Positions 1 to 11,466 of a stretch of DNA of 49,029 nt are shown piece by piece. The DNA is taken from contig JAAUUJ010000009.1 of assembly GCA_012030715.1 (NCBI GenBank), positions 1 through 49,029 of the forward strand, given 5' to 3'. A program made the translations under genes and the position numbers. The DNA is from Synechococcaceae cyanobacterium SM2_3_1 (GTDB lineage: Bacteria; Cyanobacteriota; Cyanobacteriia; Thermostichales; Thermostichaceae). Under the pieces are notes generated by a model. The model saw nothing but the letters and a program-made list of their open reading frames with translations, had not been told where the DNA came from and ran no database searches. Each line of letters starts with the position of its first letter. Position 1 is the stretch's first letter.

Positions 1-1717
<1,717 letters not shown>

Positions 1718-2126
1718 GCGCTTCTCCTCACATCAACAGGAAACAATGGGCGCAAGGGAGTGAATCTAAAAAATCGTGCTTCATCAGTTCTGGCTATCCT
1801 GGCAGATCTCGAATCGTATTCTGCGGGTTATCTCATTGCTCTCCGGTCTCACACCTGGAGTAGGGCCGTAGCTTGGAATTAGATTGGCGCATATGCACTC
1901 GAATAAGGTTACCCTAGTTAACAATTTCAGACAAGTTACTCAACATACAACCTGGTATTCGGGCCTGTGTAGGTTCTGGATCCGAGTCCCCTGAGGGGAT
2001 TGTGGTTTCTGGGTTCGCAGGTATGATTCCTAACGACAGTGACAGCTTGTAGGATTGGGAACCAGGGGCTGAAAAAACTGATAAAATTCTGTCCCTCTTG
2101 CCGCGTTTGATCTCAGGGTTCTACCC
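1718..2126. other. Divergent intergenic region LysM gene / cysS
   Basis: This 409-base region separates two divergent genes and has no credible coding content. A GATAAAAT stretch near 2078-2086, upstream of cysS, resembles a -10 element, but I see no convincing -35. No tRNA, riboswitch or strong terminator hairpin was recognised. Confidence 0.5.
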
Positions 2127-3577
2127 ATGCCCCTTCGTTTGTACAACACCCTCTCCCGCCAAAAGGAAGTTTTTGAGCCCCTTTCCAGCTCAGGTTCTGA
2201 GTCATTGCCAAGGGTGAGTATCTATGTCTGCGGGGTAACCGTTTACGACTTCTGCCATCTGGGACATGCCCGTACGTACACGGTGTGGGATACGTTAAGA
2301 CGGTATCTAGGCTGGCTGGGATATCCGGTGTTCTACGTACAGAATTTTACGGATGTGGATGACAAAATTATCCAACGAGCAGAGTCAGAAGGCCTCTCGA
2401 TCCAGGAGATCACCCAGCGTTACATCGCCGCCTATTTTGAAGACATGGATCGGCTGAATATTTTGCGAGCGGATGCTATCCCCGCGCAACCCAGTATCTC
2501 CCGGCCATGATTGAGCTGATCCAGGCACTGGAATTGCATGACTTTGCCTATCGGGTTCAACGCCAATCGAAAGGCGCAGATGATGTCTACTACGCGGTGC
2601 GACAGTTTCCCTGCTACGGAAAGCTCTCGGGCCGAAAATTAGAAGATCTGCAGGCGGGGGCCAGTGGTCGTGTGGCTCAAGAAGCTGGCAAGCAGGATCC
2701 CTTTGATTTTGCCCTCTGGAAGGCAGCGGCGGCAGAGGAGTCCGGGTTTGATTCCCCCTGGGGGCGGGGACGGCCTGGATGGCACATCGAATGCTCGGCG
2801 ATGGTGAAGGCGACGCTCGGGGAGCAGATAGATATTCATGCTGGGGGAGCAGATCTGATCTTTCCTCATCATGAAAATGAGATTGCCCAGTCGGAAGCCC
2901 TGACCCACCGTGCTCTGGCTCGCTACTGGTTGCACAATGGGTTCCTCAATATTCAGGGAGAAAAGATGTCCAAGTCCCTGGGTAACTTCACCACCCTCAA
3001 GGATGCTCTGCAGCAGTGGGATCCAATGGTCCTGCGGCTATTTTTCCTGCAGACCCACTATCGCAGCCCTATTGATTTAACAGAAACTGGATTGGAGGGG
3101 GCACGTAATGGCTGGCACACCCTGAGCAAAGGGATCCAGGCCGCTCAATGCTTTCTGCAACCCGAGACCCAGGCCGATCCAGACTTGCTCCAGAGTTTTC
3201 AGGAGGCGATGGATGATGATTTGGGGACTCCCTCAGCACTGGCCCTGGCGTTTGAACTGGCCAAAGCGCTGATCCGCGAGCAGAATGTGCAGCTACATCA
3301 GGGACAACCAGATCTGGAGACTCATATCCTGGCCAGTCGTAGCCGCGCGTTGCTGGAAATCACCGCTACTCTGGGTTTAGAGGGGGAGGCACTACCGGAG
3401 TCTGCTGCAGCGTTTGAACTGGCAGATGCAGAGATCGAGGCTAAAATCAAGGCCCGCACCCAGGCCAAAAAAGCGAAGAACTTTGCGGAAGCGGATCGAA
3501 TCCGAGATGAATTGCGGCAGCAGGGAGTTCAGCTGATTGATCAACCGGGCGGGATCACCCGCTGGATCCTTGAGTAA
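2127..3577 (+). CDS. cysS: Cysteinyl-tRNA synthetase, with a single-base frameshift
   Basis: Class I aminoacyl-tRNA synthetase that charges tRNA-Cys in the cytoplasm. The N-terminal part has the zinc cysteine in YVCGVTVYD and the HIGH-type signature HLGHA. The later part has GWHIECSAM (second zinc ligand), [10 protein letters not shown] and the KMSKS loop EKMSKSLGN, then the C-terminal helical domain. The first part ends at a stop at 2508-2510, and the rest continues in another frame. Reading on from [11 protein letters not shown] requires one extra C in the CCCC run at 2480-2483. The merged protein of about 483 residues has the normal family length. As the enzyme is normally essential, I think this is a sequencing deletion and not a pseudogene. 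Confidence 0.93.
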
Positions 3578-3599
3578 AGACAGCCTTGGAAATCAACTT

Positions 3600-4517
3600 C
3601 TAATCCATGGCACTGGGTTCAAAACGAAACACATTCTCTGAGTTCGGTTCCACATGAACGTAAACTACTCCCAGATCAGGAGCCCCAAACACCTCCAGAC
3701 GGGTAAAGGTAGCTACTGTCTTGCCCTGATGTTTCATGGGTTTATCGACTTTGTGCTGATGGGTATCTCCATGGATCAGAAGTACGGGTTTCCCAAAGGC
3801 TACGGTTGCCTCAATTAAGGACTTGCGAAAGTCATCGAAGCCTGTAGGATTCCAGGGCACAGCGGCAAAGTCAAGATTGGCATGGGTGATCACCACAACA
3901 GCTTTGGCTTCTTCCTGTATAGCTGCATCAAAGGTCGCCTCGAGCCAGACTAAATTGGCCTGATTACGAGCCAGAAATTCTTCGGTGGCCTGCGGATCAC
4001 TCCAGAGATTATTGTTGGTCCCCACATTATGAAAGGTGGCAAAGTGAACCCCATCCTGCTGCCAGCGAGCGTTTTCAGGGTACTGTGCATATTCAGGATT
4101 TTCACTCTGGCGCTCTAGAAGCAACACCTCCTGACCCAATGTGGTATTTCTGCTGTAGATCAGGGATCGCAACAGATTCAGTCGCTCCAGGGAATTCTGC
4201 TCCAGGAAGGCGCAATCAGTCCAGTCGTTATCTCCAGGGGTAAAGATCGCTGGATGCTGAAACTGATCCAGGGTTGACACGACTCGCTGGTAATAGTCAT
4301 CAGGACAGGGATCCCCGCCTCCCTTAAACTCGCCAATATGAATCGTAAACTCAGGTTGACGAGTGTTGATCTGTGCAATCAGATCCTCAATTCGCTGAAG
4401 GCCTGCATCGGAGATATCCTGGGTATCCCCCAGAGCAGCAAACATGAATGAATCCGCCCGAGATGGAAGTGTAAAACCACACAAAAAAGTGAGAGATAAA
4501 GCCAGTCTGCGCAGCAT
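3600..4517 (-). CDS. Secreted calcineurin-like metallophosphoesterase
   Basis: A 305-residue protein with an N-terminal signal peptide (MLRRLALSLTFLCGFTLPSRA). Metallophosphoesterase motifs appear in order: GDTQD near residue 30, IHIGE near 60 (usually GD, so the aspartate is replaced by glutamate), the GDNDW block (the GNHD equivalent), VVITHAN and the closing HGDTHQHK. These residues bind the two-metal centre in this superfamily. Export suggests hydrolysis of a periplasmic phosphoester; the substrate cannot be told. It converges on cysS, with only 22 bases between the two stops. The family assignment is good; the specific function is unknown. Confidence 0.8.
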   Translation of the reverse strand: MLRRLALSLTFLCGFTLPSRADSFMFAALGDTQDISDAGLQRIEDLIAQINTRQPEFTIHIGEFKGGGDPCPDDYYQRVVSTLDQFQHPAIFTPGDNDWTDCAFLEQNSLERLNLLRSLIYSRNTTLGQEVLLLERQSENPEYAQYPENARWQQDGVHFATFHNVGTNNNLWSDPQATEEFLARNQANLVWLEATFDAAIQEEAKAVVVITHANLDFAAVPWNPTGFDDFRKSLIEATVAFGKPVLLIHGDTHQHKVDKPMKHQGKTVATFTRLEVFGAPDLGVVYVHVEPNSENVFRFEPSAMD

Positions 4518-4562
4518 GATCGGTTCTCAATGGAGATACCCGCTATCCTAGCGATTGGGCGA

Positions 4563-4700
4563 TTGACATCCTCCCCGGCCTAAAGTCGCGGGGATTCGGT
4601 TTAGGCGAACAATAGCAACTGCTCTTGCTGGCCGTCCCGACAGGTTGACGCCTCACAGGGTGCTGCTGGCAAGCCAGACTTACGCCTTCCTCCACGTCCG
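4563..4700 (-). ncRNA. Candidate omega/re RNA at the tnpB 3' end
   Basis: In IS605-type elements the guide RNA of TnpB overlaps the 3' end of the gene and the right end of the transposon, and its guide is copied from the DNA just outside. Here the right end has a hairpin at 4573-4593 and ends at 4563. The predicted guide would then begin with the minus-strand sequence TCGCCCAATCGC just outside the element. This is inferred from family behaviour; no transcript is visible from sequence alone. Confidence 0.4.
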
Positions 4701-5807
4701 TTTTCAGTCTCGGATTGTCCACCCGCGACTTGTATATTCTTTGCAGCATTGATATCCCGGTCGTGGCTCGCCCCACACCAAAGACACTGCCATTCCCTGA
4801 TCGACAGTTCCAACTTGCCACCCTTCTGCCCACAACAAGAGCAAACTTGGCTGGTTGGAGTCCACCTATCAATTACCTGTACAACCCGTCCGTAGCGGAT
4901 CCCTTTCCCCTCCAGCAATGTCCTGAATTGCCGCCAACCCAAGTCGCTAATCACGCGGCTGAGTTTGCGATTCCTGACCATGCCAGAGACATTGAGATCC
5001 TCCACCCTCACCGCTTGGTTCTCGCGGATCAGCTTGGTAGACAGCTTGTGCAGGAAATCGGTGCGGGTGTCCCGGATCTTGGCATGGAGCTTTGCCACCC
5101 TTCTCCGGGCATGTTCTCGACGCCGAGATCCCTTCACCTTGCGAGACAGATTGCGCTGGAGTTTGCGTAAGCGCTTCAGCCTCTTTTTTCAGGGGCTTGG
5201 GTGCATCTATCTTTTCCCCTGTGCTGAGAGTGGCAAAGGTGGCGATCCCCAAGTCCACACCCACAGATTCGGCTCCTCCCTCCAGCGTTTTCGGCTCCAC
5301 CTCGCAAACGAAGCTGGCAAAGTATCTGCCGCTGGCGTCTTTGATGATGGTGACGCTGCTGGGGATGGAGGGCAGAGGGCGACTCCATTCAATCGGCAAT
5401 TTGCCCACCTTGGCCAGATAAACCTTGTCACCCTTGAGCGAAAAACCACCACGGGTGAAACGAGCCGATTGATTCCCAGTTCGTTTCTTGAACCGGGGTG
5501 GATTGACCCGCTTGCCTTTTCGCTTACCCTTAAGCGATGCAAAAAGTTGCTGAACGCCACTCCCAGATCCGCCACCGACTGCTGCAAGGGGATATTGGAT
5601 ACATCTTGGAGCCATGCTCTTTCGAGGAGTTGCTTGGCCTCAGTGATGCACTGCTTCTGGAGGGGCAGAGTTCTTGGGCAACTTTTCAGACTTCTTGGAC
5701 AATGCCAGAGCATCGTTCCAGACCACGCGGCAACAACCAAACAATTGAGCTAGCTTGGTCTGCTGTCCGGGATGAGGATAGACGCGATACTGGTAACGTG
5801 CTTTCAT
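4601..5807 (-). pseudogene. tnpB: IS605 TnpB RNA-guided nuclease, three frameshifts
   Basis: Starting at MKARYQYRVYPHPGQQ (ATG at 5807) the protein can be followed through three frames. Changes occur at GGGG 5662-5665, A5 at 5541-5545 and T6 at 5184-5189 (plus-strand coordinates), all homopolymer runs. The RuvC-like triad is intact once merged: Asp in VGVDLGIATFATLS, Glu in VRVEDLNVSGM, and Asp in DRDINAAKNI. A zinc finger (CSCCGQKGG then CLWCG) lies between the last two. TnpB is a transposon-encoded RNA-guided DNA nuclease and the ancestor of Cas12. Reconstituted length is about 400 residues, normal for the family. It is divergent from tnpA, with the two start codons about 30 bases apart. 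Confidence 0.85.
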
Positions 5808-5836
5808 AGCGGTATGATAACTTTTGGTCTGCGATA

Positions 5837-6230
5837 ATGGCAAGTAGTTACAGACGAGGTAGACACAGTATTTCTGACCTCAAGGCTCATTTGGTCTTTG
5901 TGCCTAAGTATCGCCGCAATATATTCACATCTGAAAGCCTAGAACTAATTAGGTCTGCCTTTTGATGGCGTGGCGGATAAGATGGGATTTCGTGTGCTGG
6001 AGTTTGGGGGAGAGGCGGATCATGTCCATGCGCTGTTGGAGTATCCGCCTAAGCTGTCTATCTCTGAACTTGCGAACCACTTGAAGGGTGTGTCGAGCCG
6101 CTTGTATCGCAAGCAGTACCCATCCCCTCACCCTGATCACTTGTGGAGTCCGTCCTACTTTGCTGTATCGGTAGGAGGGGCACCACTGGAGATCATCAAG
6201 CAATACATCAACAGCCAAAAGCCGTCCTAG
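5837..6230 (+). pseudogene. tnpA: IS605 TnpA Y1 transposase, one frameshift
   Basis: The ATG at 5837 opens a frame typical of the small Y1 HUH transposase (HLVFVPKYRRNIF) that stops at 5963-5965. The rest continues one frame over from GFRVLEFGGEADHVHALL to the TAG at 6228-6230. One extra T in the TTTT at 5960-5963 accounts for the shift. The HUH pair is His-Val-His in DHVHALL; the catalytic tyrosine is most likely the one in IIKQYINSQ. The enzyme would cut and join single-stranded DNA at the element ends. The merged length of about 130 residues is normal. The stop codon lies inside the left-end hairpin loop. Confidence 0.85.
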
Positions 6231-6238
6231 AAAGACGG
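6222..6238. repeat. Left-end subterminal hairpin of the IS605 element
   Basis: A perfect five-base-pair stem (CCGTC, GACGG) encloses a seven-base loop containing the tnpA stop codon. Such imperfect or perfect hairpins near the tips are what TnpA recognises as single-stranded DNA. Confidence 0.65.
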
Positions 6239-6307
6239 GGCTTGTATCCCAGTTTTTTGGTCAATAGACACAGGAATGAACAACTCATGAGTCATATCAT
6301 ATTTCAC

Positions 6308-7489
6308 TTAAAGAAAGACTTCCTCTAAAACGTCTCCCTCGCTGTAATCGGTCCTGAACCCCATCAGGGTTCCTAATGTGGGGGCAACATCCACCTGCGA
6401 CACCCTTCGATCTACCACCTGATTTGCACGGATCCCTTTCCCCACAAACAAGGCAAAGATCTCGTGGGCAGAACCAGAGTTGAAATGGTGCTGATAGGGA
6501 ATTGTCAGGTATTGATTTGAGTCCCGTCCACAATCCGGCACGATGCAGAAAATGGTGTTGTCGCGGTACTCTGGATCCGCTGCCACTGCATTAAAAATTC
6601 GCTGGATGCCCTGATCAATGATGGCAATACCATTCGTATAGTGAGCCGGAAATCCCCAGTGAACGTAATCGGGATCCTGGTAATTAATCATCATCAATTT
6701 TGGCTTTAGGAACTGAATTGCCCAAATCGCCAGCTCCGTCAGCACCCGATCCCCACGCGGATTCACCAGCCCAGAGGCTCCATAATATTGACGCCATTGC
6801 TGCCAGAACTGGGTCAAAAGAGGGGGATAGGCATAGCCCTCAAGATTGCGATAGTCCAGTTGTTCCAGCTTCTCCAGCTCCGCAACCTTGCTTGCCAATT
6901 CCTTGCCTGTAAACGCACCTGCCTCGATCTGCTGACGCAACAGGAAAACCTTGAAGCGATATAAACTCAGCACCTGACAGCGATAATTCACCCCGTAGGA
7001 ATGGTGATTGCTGAAGGAATAAAATTCCTCTGAGGTGCGATCCTCCCCATTGATCAACAGCGTTTCGTGATCCTGAATGGCAAAGCTCTTGCGCAGATAC
7101 TCAAATAGAGTGGGCACCGATGACTCCAGTCGCCCCCCGATTCCACCGATGCGATCAAAGCCCCCATACTTACCGGTCAGGAGATGCAGCGTGCCCTCCC
7201 CATGGTTAGTCTGCACCGCTTTGATCTGATCTAGCTCCATCTGGGTGAAAAGAGTCCCCTTCGGACTCAGAGTATGGCGGAGAAAGGGAGCATAGGTGTG
7301 GTCCGGATCAATCGTCTCGTGGCGGCGCACCCCTCCCCCAAAGCGGATCAGGATCACTCTGGGTCCTGTATAGCTGGATCGCGGTGCCAGGGGAGCAGTC
7401 AACCCCTGAGCTTGCAGCAGCACTGACGCAGTTCCCAGCGTTCCGGTCAGCAGCAGCGAACGACGACTCCAGGGCTCGATCATTCCCAT
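6308..7489 (-). CDS. Tat-exported alkaline-phosphatase-superfamily protein
   Basis: A 393-residue protein beginning with a twin-arginine-like leader (SRRSLLLTG followed by a hydrophobic stretch). It shows an alkaline phosphatase/sulfatase-like plan: an early metal-site region (VILIRFGGGVRRHETIDPD), a middle block around LMMINYQDPDYVHWGFPAHY with Asp and His, IVPDCGRDSN, and a late His-containing block (YQHHFNSGSAHEIFALFVG) before VSQVDVAPTLGTLMGF, the typical closing segment of sulfatase/phosphodiesterase relatives. Substrate is unknown; a periplasmic phospho- or sulfo-ester is likely. The usual nucleophile Ser/Thr motif is not obvious, so the catalytic class remains open. The gene lies just beyond the left end of the IS element and may have been its neighbour before insertion. 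Confidence 0.6.
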   Translation of the reverse strand: MGMIEPWSRRSLLLTGTLGTASVLLQAQGLTAPLAPRSSYTGPRVILIRFGGGVRRHETIDPDHTYAPFLRHTLSPKGTLFTQMELDQIKAVQTNHGEGTLHLLTGKYGGFDRIGGIGGRLESSVPTLFEYLRKSFAIQDHETLLINGEDRTSEEFYSFSNHHSYGVNYRCQVLSLYRFKVFLLRQQIEAGAFTGKELASKVAELEKLEQLDYRNLEGYAYPPLLTQFWQQWRQYYGASGLVNPRGDRVLTELAIWAIQFLKPKLMMINYQDPDYVHWGFPAHYTNGIAIIDQGIQRIFNAVAADPEYRDNTIFCIVPDCGRDSNQYLTIPYQHHFNSGSAHEIFALFVGKGIRANQVVDRRVSQVDVAPTLGTLMGFRTDYSEGDVLEEVFL

Positions 7490-7590
7490 CTACGGTGCTC
7501 AACAGTTCAACCCTATACTAAAGGGGGCTTAGCCTGTTGGTCCCTGAACAGGTCTGAATGCGGCCGCTCCCCCGAGATCCTGGAGATCTG

Positions 7591-8757
7591 ATGGCATCTT
7601 CTTCTCCCCCCCCCCTTGAGCTGGAGTCTTCGACCCATGCCCTCAAGCCCTTCACCCAGTGGCTGCGGGTAGGGCTACTATTTCCGCTGGGGTTTCTAAA
7701 TGGCTGGCTGCTGCTGCTGCTGGTGGACAACATTCAGCCGCTGTTTAATATTCTCCTCACCTCCACATTGCTGGCCTTTTTACTGGATTTCCCGATTCGG
7801 TTTCTGGAGCGCAGAGGATTACAGCGAGGCTGGGCCGTTGGCGTGGTGCTGGTTCTGGCAGTGATCGTGCTGACGGCCATTGGCATTATTTTGATCCCGA
7901 TCCTGATCAAGCAGCTCAGCGATCTGATTTCTCAACTGCCTAGCTGGGCTAGTGAACTGGAGAGTAAAGTGCGGGAATTAGAGCAGCAATGGGGACCCCT
8001 GCAACGCTCAGAATTTGATCTCAGTCGCCAGCAGGAAGCCATCATTGCACAGCTTCAGGAGGCACTCCGATCCGCCAGTGGCACGTTTTTAAGTATTCTC
8101 TCCGGTACGTTTCAAAATACGCTTAACCTCTTTTTCACGCTTGTACTCACTGTTTTTCTGCTGCTGGGGGGCGAAACCGCCTGGGATGGGATCTTGAAAT
8201 GGCTTCCTCCCTGGTGGCGGACTCAGATCAGTATGCATACCCCTGTGAAACTGCGCACCTTTATTGGCGGACAGGTGGCCATTGCCGTCGGATTTGGAGC
8301 GGTGCTGGCGCTTGCCTTTACGGTTCTGAATATTCCCCTTGGCCTCCTTTTTGGTTTCATTATTGGTCTGGGAAGTCTGATTCCCTTTCTGGGAGCCGTG
8401 ACTCAGATCTCCGTCAGTTTGTTTTTGATGATTCAGAATTTTTGGGCAGGGATCAAAGTTTTTGCTGTGGCCTTTGTGATTGGCCAGGTGGTGGATCAGG
8501 TGGTTTCGCCTCGGATCATGGGGAGTATTGTGGGATTGAATCCGGTCTGGGTCTTGATCTCCGTGTTTATCGGCTTTCGCCTGGCAGGGGTGTTGGGTGC
8601 CCTGTTAGCGGTGCCCGTGGCCAGTATTGTGAAAACGATTGCCGATGAAGTCTTGAAAAGCCGTGGGCAGCTAGAACATTCTCAAGCCGAACAGCACCTC
8701 AGCCCAGAACCAGAGATCGAGTCGGATCATGCTGCTGCCCAGACCCTGACGGAATAG
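7591..8757 (+). CDS. AI-2E family (PerM-like) membrane transporter
   Basis: About 388 residues with the UPF0118/AI-2E exporter plan. Two N-terminal membrane helices (LLFPLGFLNGWLLLLLVD and the following one) precede a third (VGVVLVLAVIVLTAIGIILIPI). Then comes a soluble helical region with Gln/Glu-rich coiled segments (about residues 115-175). A C-terminal block of helices contains LLFGFIIGLGSLIPFLG and VIGQVVDQVVSPRIMGSIVGLNPV, the most conserved family signature. The ATG at 7591 is preceded by GGAG at six bases, so I prefer it to upstream starts. Members have been linked to autoinducer-2 or other small-molecule efflux, but the substrate here cannot be inferred. The gene is divergent from the phosphatase-like gene. 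Confidence 0.85.
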   Translation: MASSSPPPLELESSTHALKPFTQWLRVGLLFPLGFLNGWLLLLLVDNIQPLFNILLTSTLLAFLLDFPIRFLERRGLQRGWAVGVVLVLAVIVLTAIGIILIPILIKQLSDLISQLPSWASELESKVRELEQQWGPLQRSEFDLSRQQEAIIAQLQEALRSASGTFLSILSGTFQNTLNLFFTLVLTVFLLLGGETAWDGILKWLPPWWRTQISMHTPVKLRTFIGGQVAIAVGFGAVLALAFTVLNIPLGLLFGFIIGLGSLIPFLGAVTQISVSLFLMIQNFWAGIKVFAVAFVIGQVVDQVVSPRIMGSIVGLNPVWVLISVFIGFRLAGVLGALLAVPVASIVKTIADEVLKSRGQLEHSQAEQHLSPEPEIESDHAAAQTLTE

Positions 8758-8781
8758 ATTTCTGCAGCTTCCTGGACTCAC

Positions 8782-9582
8782 TTACTGCCTGAGGAAAAAG
8801 ATCTGATAAGTAGTTAGCAACGTTTCTATAAAGATCAGGCCCAGAATGTACCACTCCAGGCGGATGCCACTGCGATGCTGTACCAGCTCCAGCACGGTTG
8901 TGGCGGTTAACGAGATCAACTCCAGCTTGCGTTCCAGGGCGCGGTTGCGTTCTCGGATCTCATACTCGTCCTCTAATCGTAAGTACAGCCGATCCAGTTC
9001 GGGGTGATCCCAGAGCAATTCCGGTTTTTCTTCAATCTCCACCAGGCCCACCATGATCTGCTGAATCATCAGGGTGTTGCCAATATGCTTGAGCAGTTCC
9101 GATCCGGGTTGCTGGGTTTGGCGCTGGCGTTGAAAGTTGGCCGCGATCGGTTCAATGCTGGCAAACGCTTTGGCAATATTTGCTTCGTAATAGGACAGCA
9201 ATACACTTTTGGCCAGAAGATCGGCCACGGTCTGAAAGCGCTCCAGAGCTCCATTCTCCAGAATGATCGTACCATCTCGACCAATCTGATCCTTCACCGA
9301 TGCATCCAGCTGCACTTGCACCTCCTCGATCTCAGGCCGCTCGATGGCTTTGGTGATCCAGGGCTCCAGCCTCTCCATGTATTCCGCTTCTTCCTCAACA
9401 CTCACGTTAAAAAACACCACCGTGCCATAGCGTTGCAGGACCGCCAGTCCCTCTGCCCCGACCTTGACCGTCAGAGGCATCCGATCCAGACAGTTGCTGT
9501 TCTCAAAGGTACGCAGATCAATGCGTTCGCCCTTAAATAACGCTCGGGCTGTGATCCGATCTTGATTGCGAAACAAGTTCAT
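8782..9582 (-). CDS. RMD1/DUF155 family protein with C-terminal membrane anchor
   Basis: A 266-residue protein resembling the RMD1/SIF2 (DUF155) family. The N-terminal half contains the GTVVFFNVSVEEEAEY block, typical of the family (usually a G-x-V-V-x-F/W pattern followed by acidic residues). A middle helical region (LAKSVLLSYYEANIAKAFASIEP) follows, then the family-typical DHPELDRLY segment, charged helices, and a hydrophobic tail (WYILGLIFIETLLTTYQIFFL). Eukaryotic relatives are mitochondrial and act in microtubule or translation-related organisation; the bacterial role is not known. It is convergent with the AI-2E gene and 44 bases downstream of the start of neighbouring cbiT's stop. Confidence 0.75.
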   Translation of the reverse strand: MNLFRNQDRITARALFKGERIDLRTFENSNCLDRMPLTVKVGAEGLAVLQRYGTVVFFNVSVEEEAEYMERLEPWITKAIERPEIEEVQVQLDASVKDQIGRDGTIILENGALERFQTVADLLAKSVLLSYYEANIAKAFASIEPIAANFQRQRQTQQPGSELLKHIGNTLMIQQIMVGLVEIEEKPELLWDHPELDRLYLRLEDEYEIRERNRALERKLELISLTATTVLELVQHRSGIRLEWYILGLIFIETLLTTYQIFFLRQ

Positions 9583-9626
9583 GGAATTGACAATGAAAAG
9601 AATAAAAACATCAGCGAAAAGAGACG

Positions 9627-10229
9627 CTAGTCCAGTTTTTCCCCACTGAGCACAAATACCGGATCGAGGGCTACAAACCGCTGTCCGCGTCCCCGTTGCT
9701 CCAGACGGTTGACCACAGACTGGGTCACCTCCACCTGCCGCGCCCGGACTGCAGCTAGAGCACTGGAGAGAATGTACAGACTTTCTAGAGAGGTTGCAGT
9801 CGCCACCAACCGCCCCCCCACCTTCAGGTGTTGCCAGCTGTGCTCCAGGATCAGGGCCAGGGGTTCTCCCCCCTCCAGACAGATGCGATCCGGTGCCGGA
9901 TTCAGAGTCTGTAAACAGTCGGGTGCGGTTCCCTGAATGGCCTGCACATTCGTCAAGCCAAATTTCTTGCAGTTGCGCTGAATCAGATCCACCACTTCAT
10001 CATCCCGTTCTACCGCCAGCACCTGGCCTTCGTGGCAGATCAGTCCCGCTTCTACAGAAATGGTGCCGGTGCCTGCCCCAATATCCCAGAGACAATCGGT
10101 ACTGCGCAACCGCATTTGACTGAGGATCAAGACCCTTACTTCTCGCGGACTGAGGGGAATCCCCGGGATGCGATCAAAGGTTTGATCAGGAATCCCTGGC
10201 GTTTGAAAGGGCCATAGGTTCTGAGGCAT
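9627..10229 (-). CDS. cbiT: Cobalt-precorrin methyltransferase/decarboxylase subunit CbiT
   Basis: A SAM-dependent methyltransferase of about 200 residues, matching CbiT, which acts on precorrin-6B/7 (C15 methylation and decarboxylation) in corrin-ring synthesis. The start of the Rossmann fold is LWDIGAGTGTISVEAGLI (motif I); VLAVERDDEVVDLIQRN follows as the acidic ribose-binding strand; the N-terminus has GIPLSPREVRVLILSQM, a typical CbiT segment. I favour the ATG at 10229, giving MPQNLWPF, because it lies ten bases after AGGAG; an in-frame start at 10268 is less likely. It may form an operon with the RMD1-family gene downstream. Together with cobQ at 43746-45240 it supports a cobalamin or pseudocobalamin pathway. 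Confidence 0.85.
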   Translation of the reverse strand: MPQNLWPFQTPGIPDQTFDRIPGIPLSPREVRVLILSQMRLRSTDCLWDIGAGTGTISVEAGLICHEGQVLAVERDDEVVDLIQRNCKKFGLTNVQAIQGTAPDCLQTLNPAPDRICLEGGEPLALILEHSWQHLKVGGRLVATATSLESLYILSSALAAVRARQVEVTQSVVNRLEQRGRGQRFVALDPVFVLSGEKLD

Positions 10230-10279
10230 GGACAACCAACTCCTATCTAAACAGGAGGTTAAGTACACACTATACTGCC

Positions 10280-11466
10280 CTAATGATCTGCCGCTGAGGT
10301 CAATTGGGGCAAGACATCCTCACGGAAGGGCACGGCATTCTGGTTCACATGATCCAGCTCCTCGAGCATCAGGGGGTTGACCCGTTCTAGATGGGGCACG
10401 ATCACCCGGCCTAAACGGGGGCGGTAGAAGCGGTGGTAGCTGTAGAGGGGGCGAGCCGGAAACCCCGCCGGATCTTGTGTTGTCCTCCAGCACCGGGATC
10501 AAAGTTTTGTACCTGCTGCTGAATGGCGTACTCAATCGGGTGGTAGTAACAGGCATTGAAGTGGAGAAACTTGATCTCTTCAGTACACCCCCAGTAGCGG
10601 CCAAACATGCGATCCCCTTTGCGGATACAAAAGGACATGCCCACCACATCCCCCTCTCGTTCCCCAGTGATAAACACCAGGTAATCGCGATAACAGGTGT
10701 CCAACAGATCAAAAAAACTGCGGTTGAGATACTTACTCCAGTTGTAGAACTGAGCACAGGTGCGGCTGTAGAGCTGGTACATCAGCCGGAACAATGAGGG
10801 GGGGATCGTCTCTCCGGTATACACCTGCATCTGCACCCCAGCCTTTTGCATGGCCGCCCGTTCTCGTTTAATATTGCGCCGCTGGTTGGCATCAAACTGC
10901 TGGAGAAAGTCGTCATAGGTCTGATATCCCTGGTTCTGCCACTGATAGTTGTGGGTAATGCGGGGGGTAAAGCCCGAGGCCGCCAGCATCTCGCGCCAGG
11001 CCGGATCCACGTAGAGAAAACTGCAGACCGAGATGTCCTGCTTCTGGCAAAAGTGATCCAGGGCTTCCACCATCACAGGCCAGAGATCGGCTGCCTCCAC
11101 CTGCGGATGGATCAACACACGGTAGCCCGTGGCCGGAGTAAAGGGACTCATGCCAATCAGTTTGGGGTAGTACGGCTCACCGATCTGGTGGGCCACCGAG
11201 GCCCACTCCTGATCAAACACAAACTCCCCCTGGCTGTGCCCCTTCAGGTAGAGCGGTAAGGCGGCGATCAGAGTGGTTTCTGTCTCCACCAGCATGTGGC
11301 AGGGTAACCATCCCGTATTCCCGGTAGCCGATCCCGAGTGCTCCAGGGCCCACAGCCATTCCCAGTGCAGGAAGGGAGACGTGGATTCGTTCAACAGATG
11401 GTTCCAGGCAGTAGCCTCAATATCAGCAATCTGATGGATCCAGCGAATTTTCAAACGGGTAGACAT
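10280..11466 (-). CDS. GNAT-fold protein (COG3146/DUF482 family), frameshifted
   Basis: This is a peptidogalycan-biosynthesis-type or GNAT-like protein of the DUF482 family, about 395 residues once repaired. Recognisable blocks are SPFLHWEWLWALE, QFDANQRRNIKRERAAM, YNWSKYLNRSFFDLL and the C-terminal FDPGAGGQHKIRRGF. The frame as given stops early after this block, but adding one base to the GG at 10458-10459 restores PARPLYSYHRFYRPRL and continues to a stop at 10280-10282. That is the expected family C-terminus. The function is probably transfer of an acyl or aminoacyl group; the substrate is unknown. Its start overlaps the end of the small upstream gene by 16 bases, suggesting co-translation. 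Confidence 0.75.

Larger units (their letters stand above)
4563..6259. mobile_element. IS200/IS605-family insertion sequence (IS605 type)
   Basis: The element carries divergent tnpA (+) and tnpB (-), the classical IS605 arrangement, and has subterminal hairpins in place of terminal inverted repeats. The tnpB-side (right) end has stem CCCCG/CGGGG at 4573-4577 and 4589-4593 and terminates, on the minus strand, in GGATGTCAA. The tnpA-side (left) end has stem CCGTC/GACGG at 6222-6238. Reading the minus strand, the left end is flanked by TTGAC (6264-6260), which fits the target/TAM pentamer expected for this family. Boundaries are inferred from these motifs. There is no target duplication, as expected. 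Four frameshifts in the two genes make the copy inactive unless they are sequencing errors. Confidence 0.85.
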
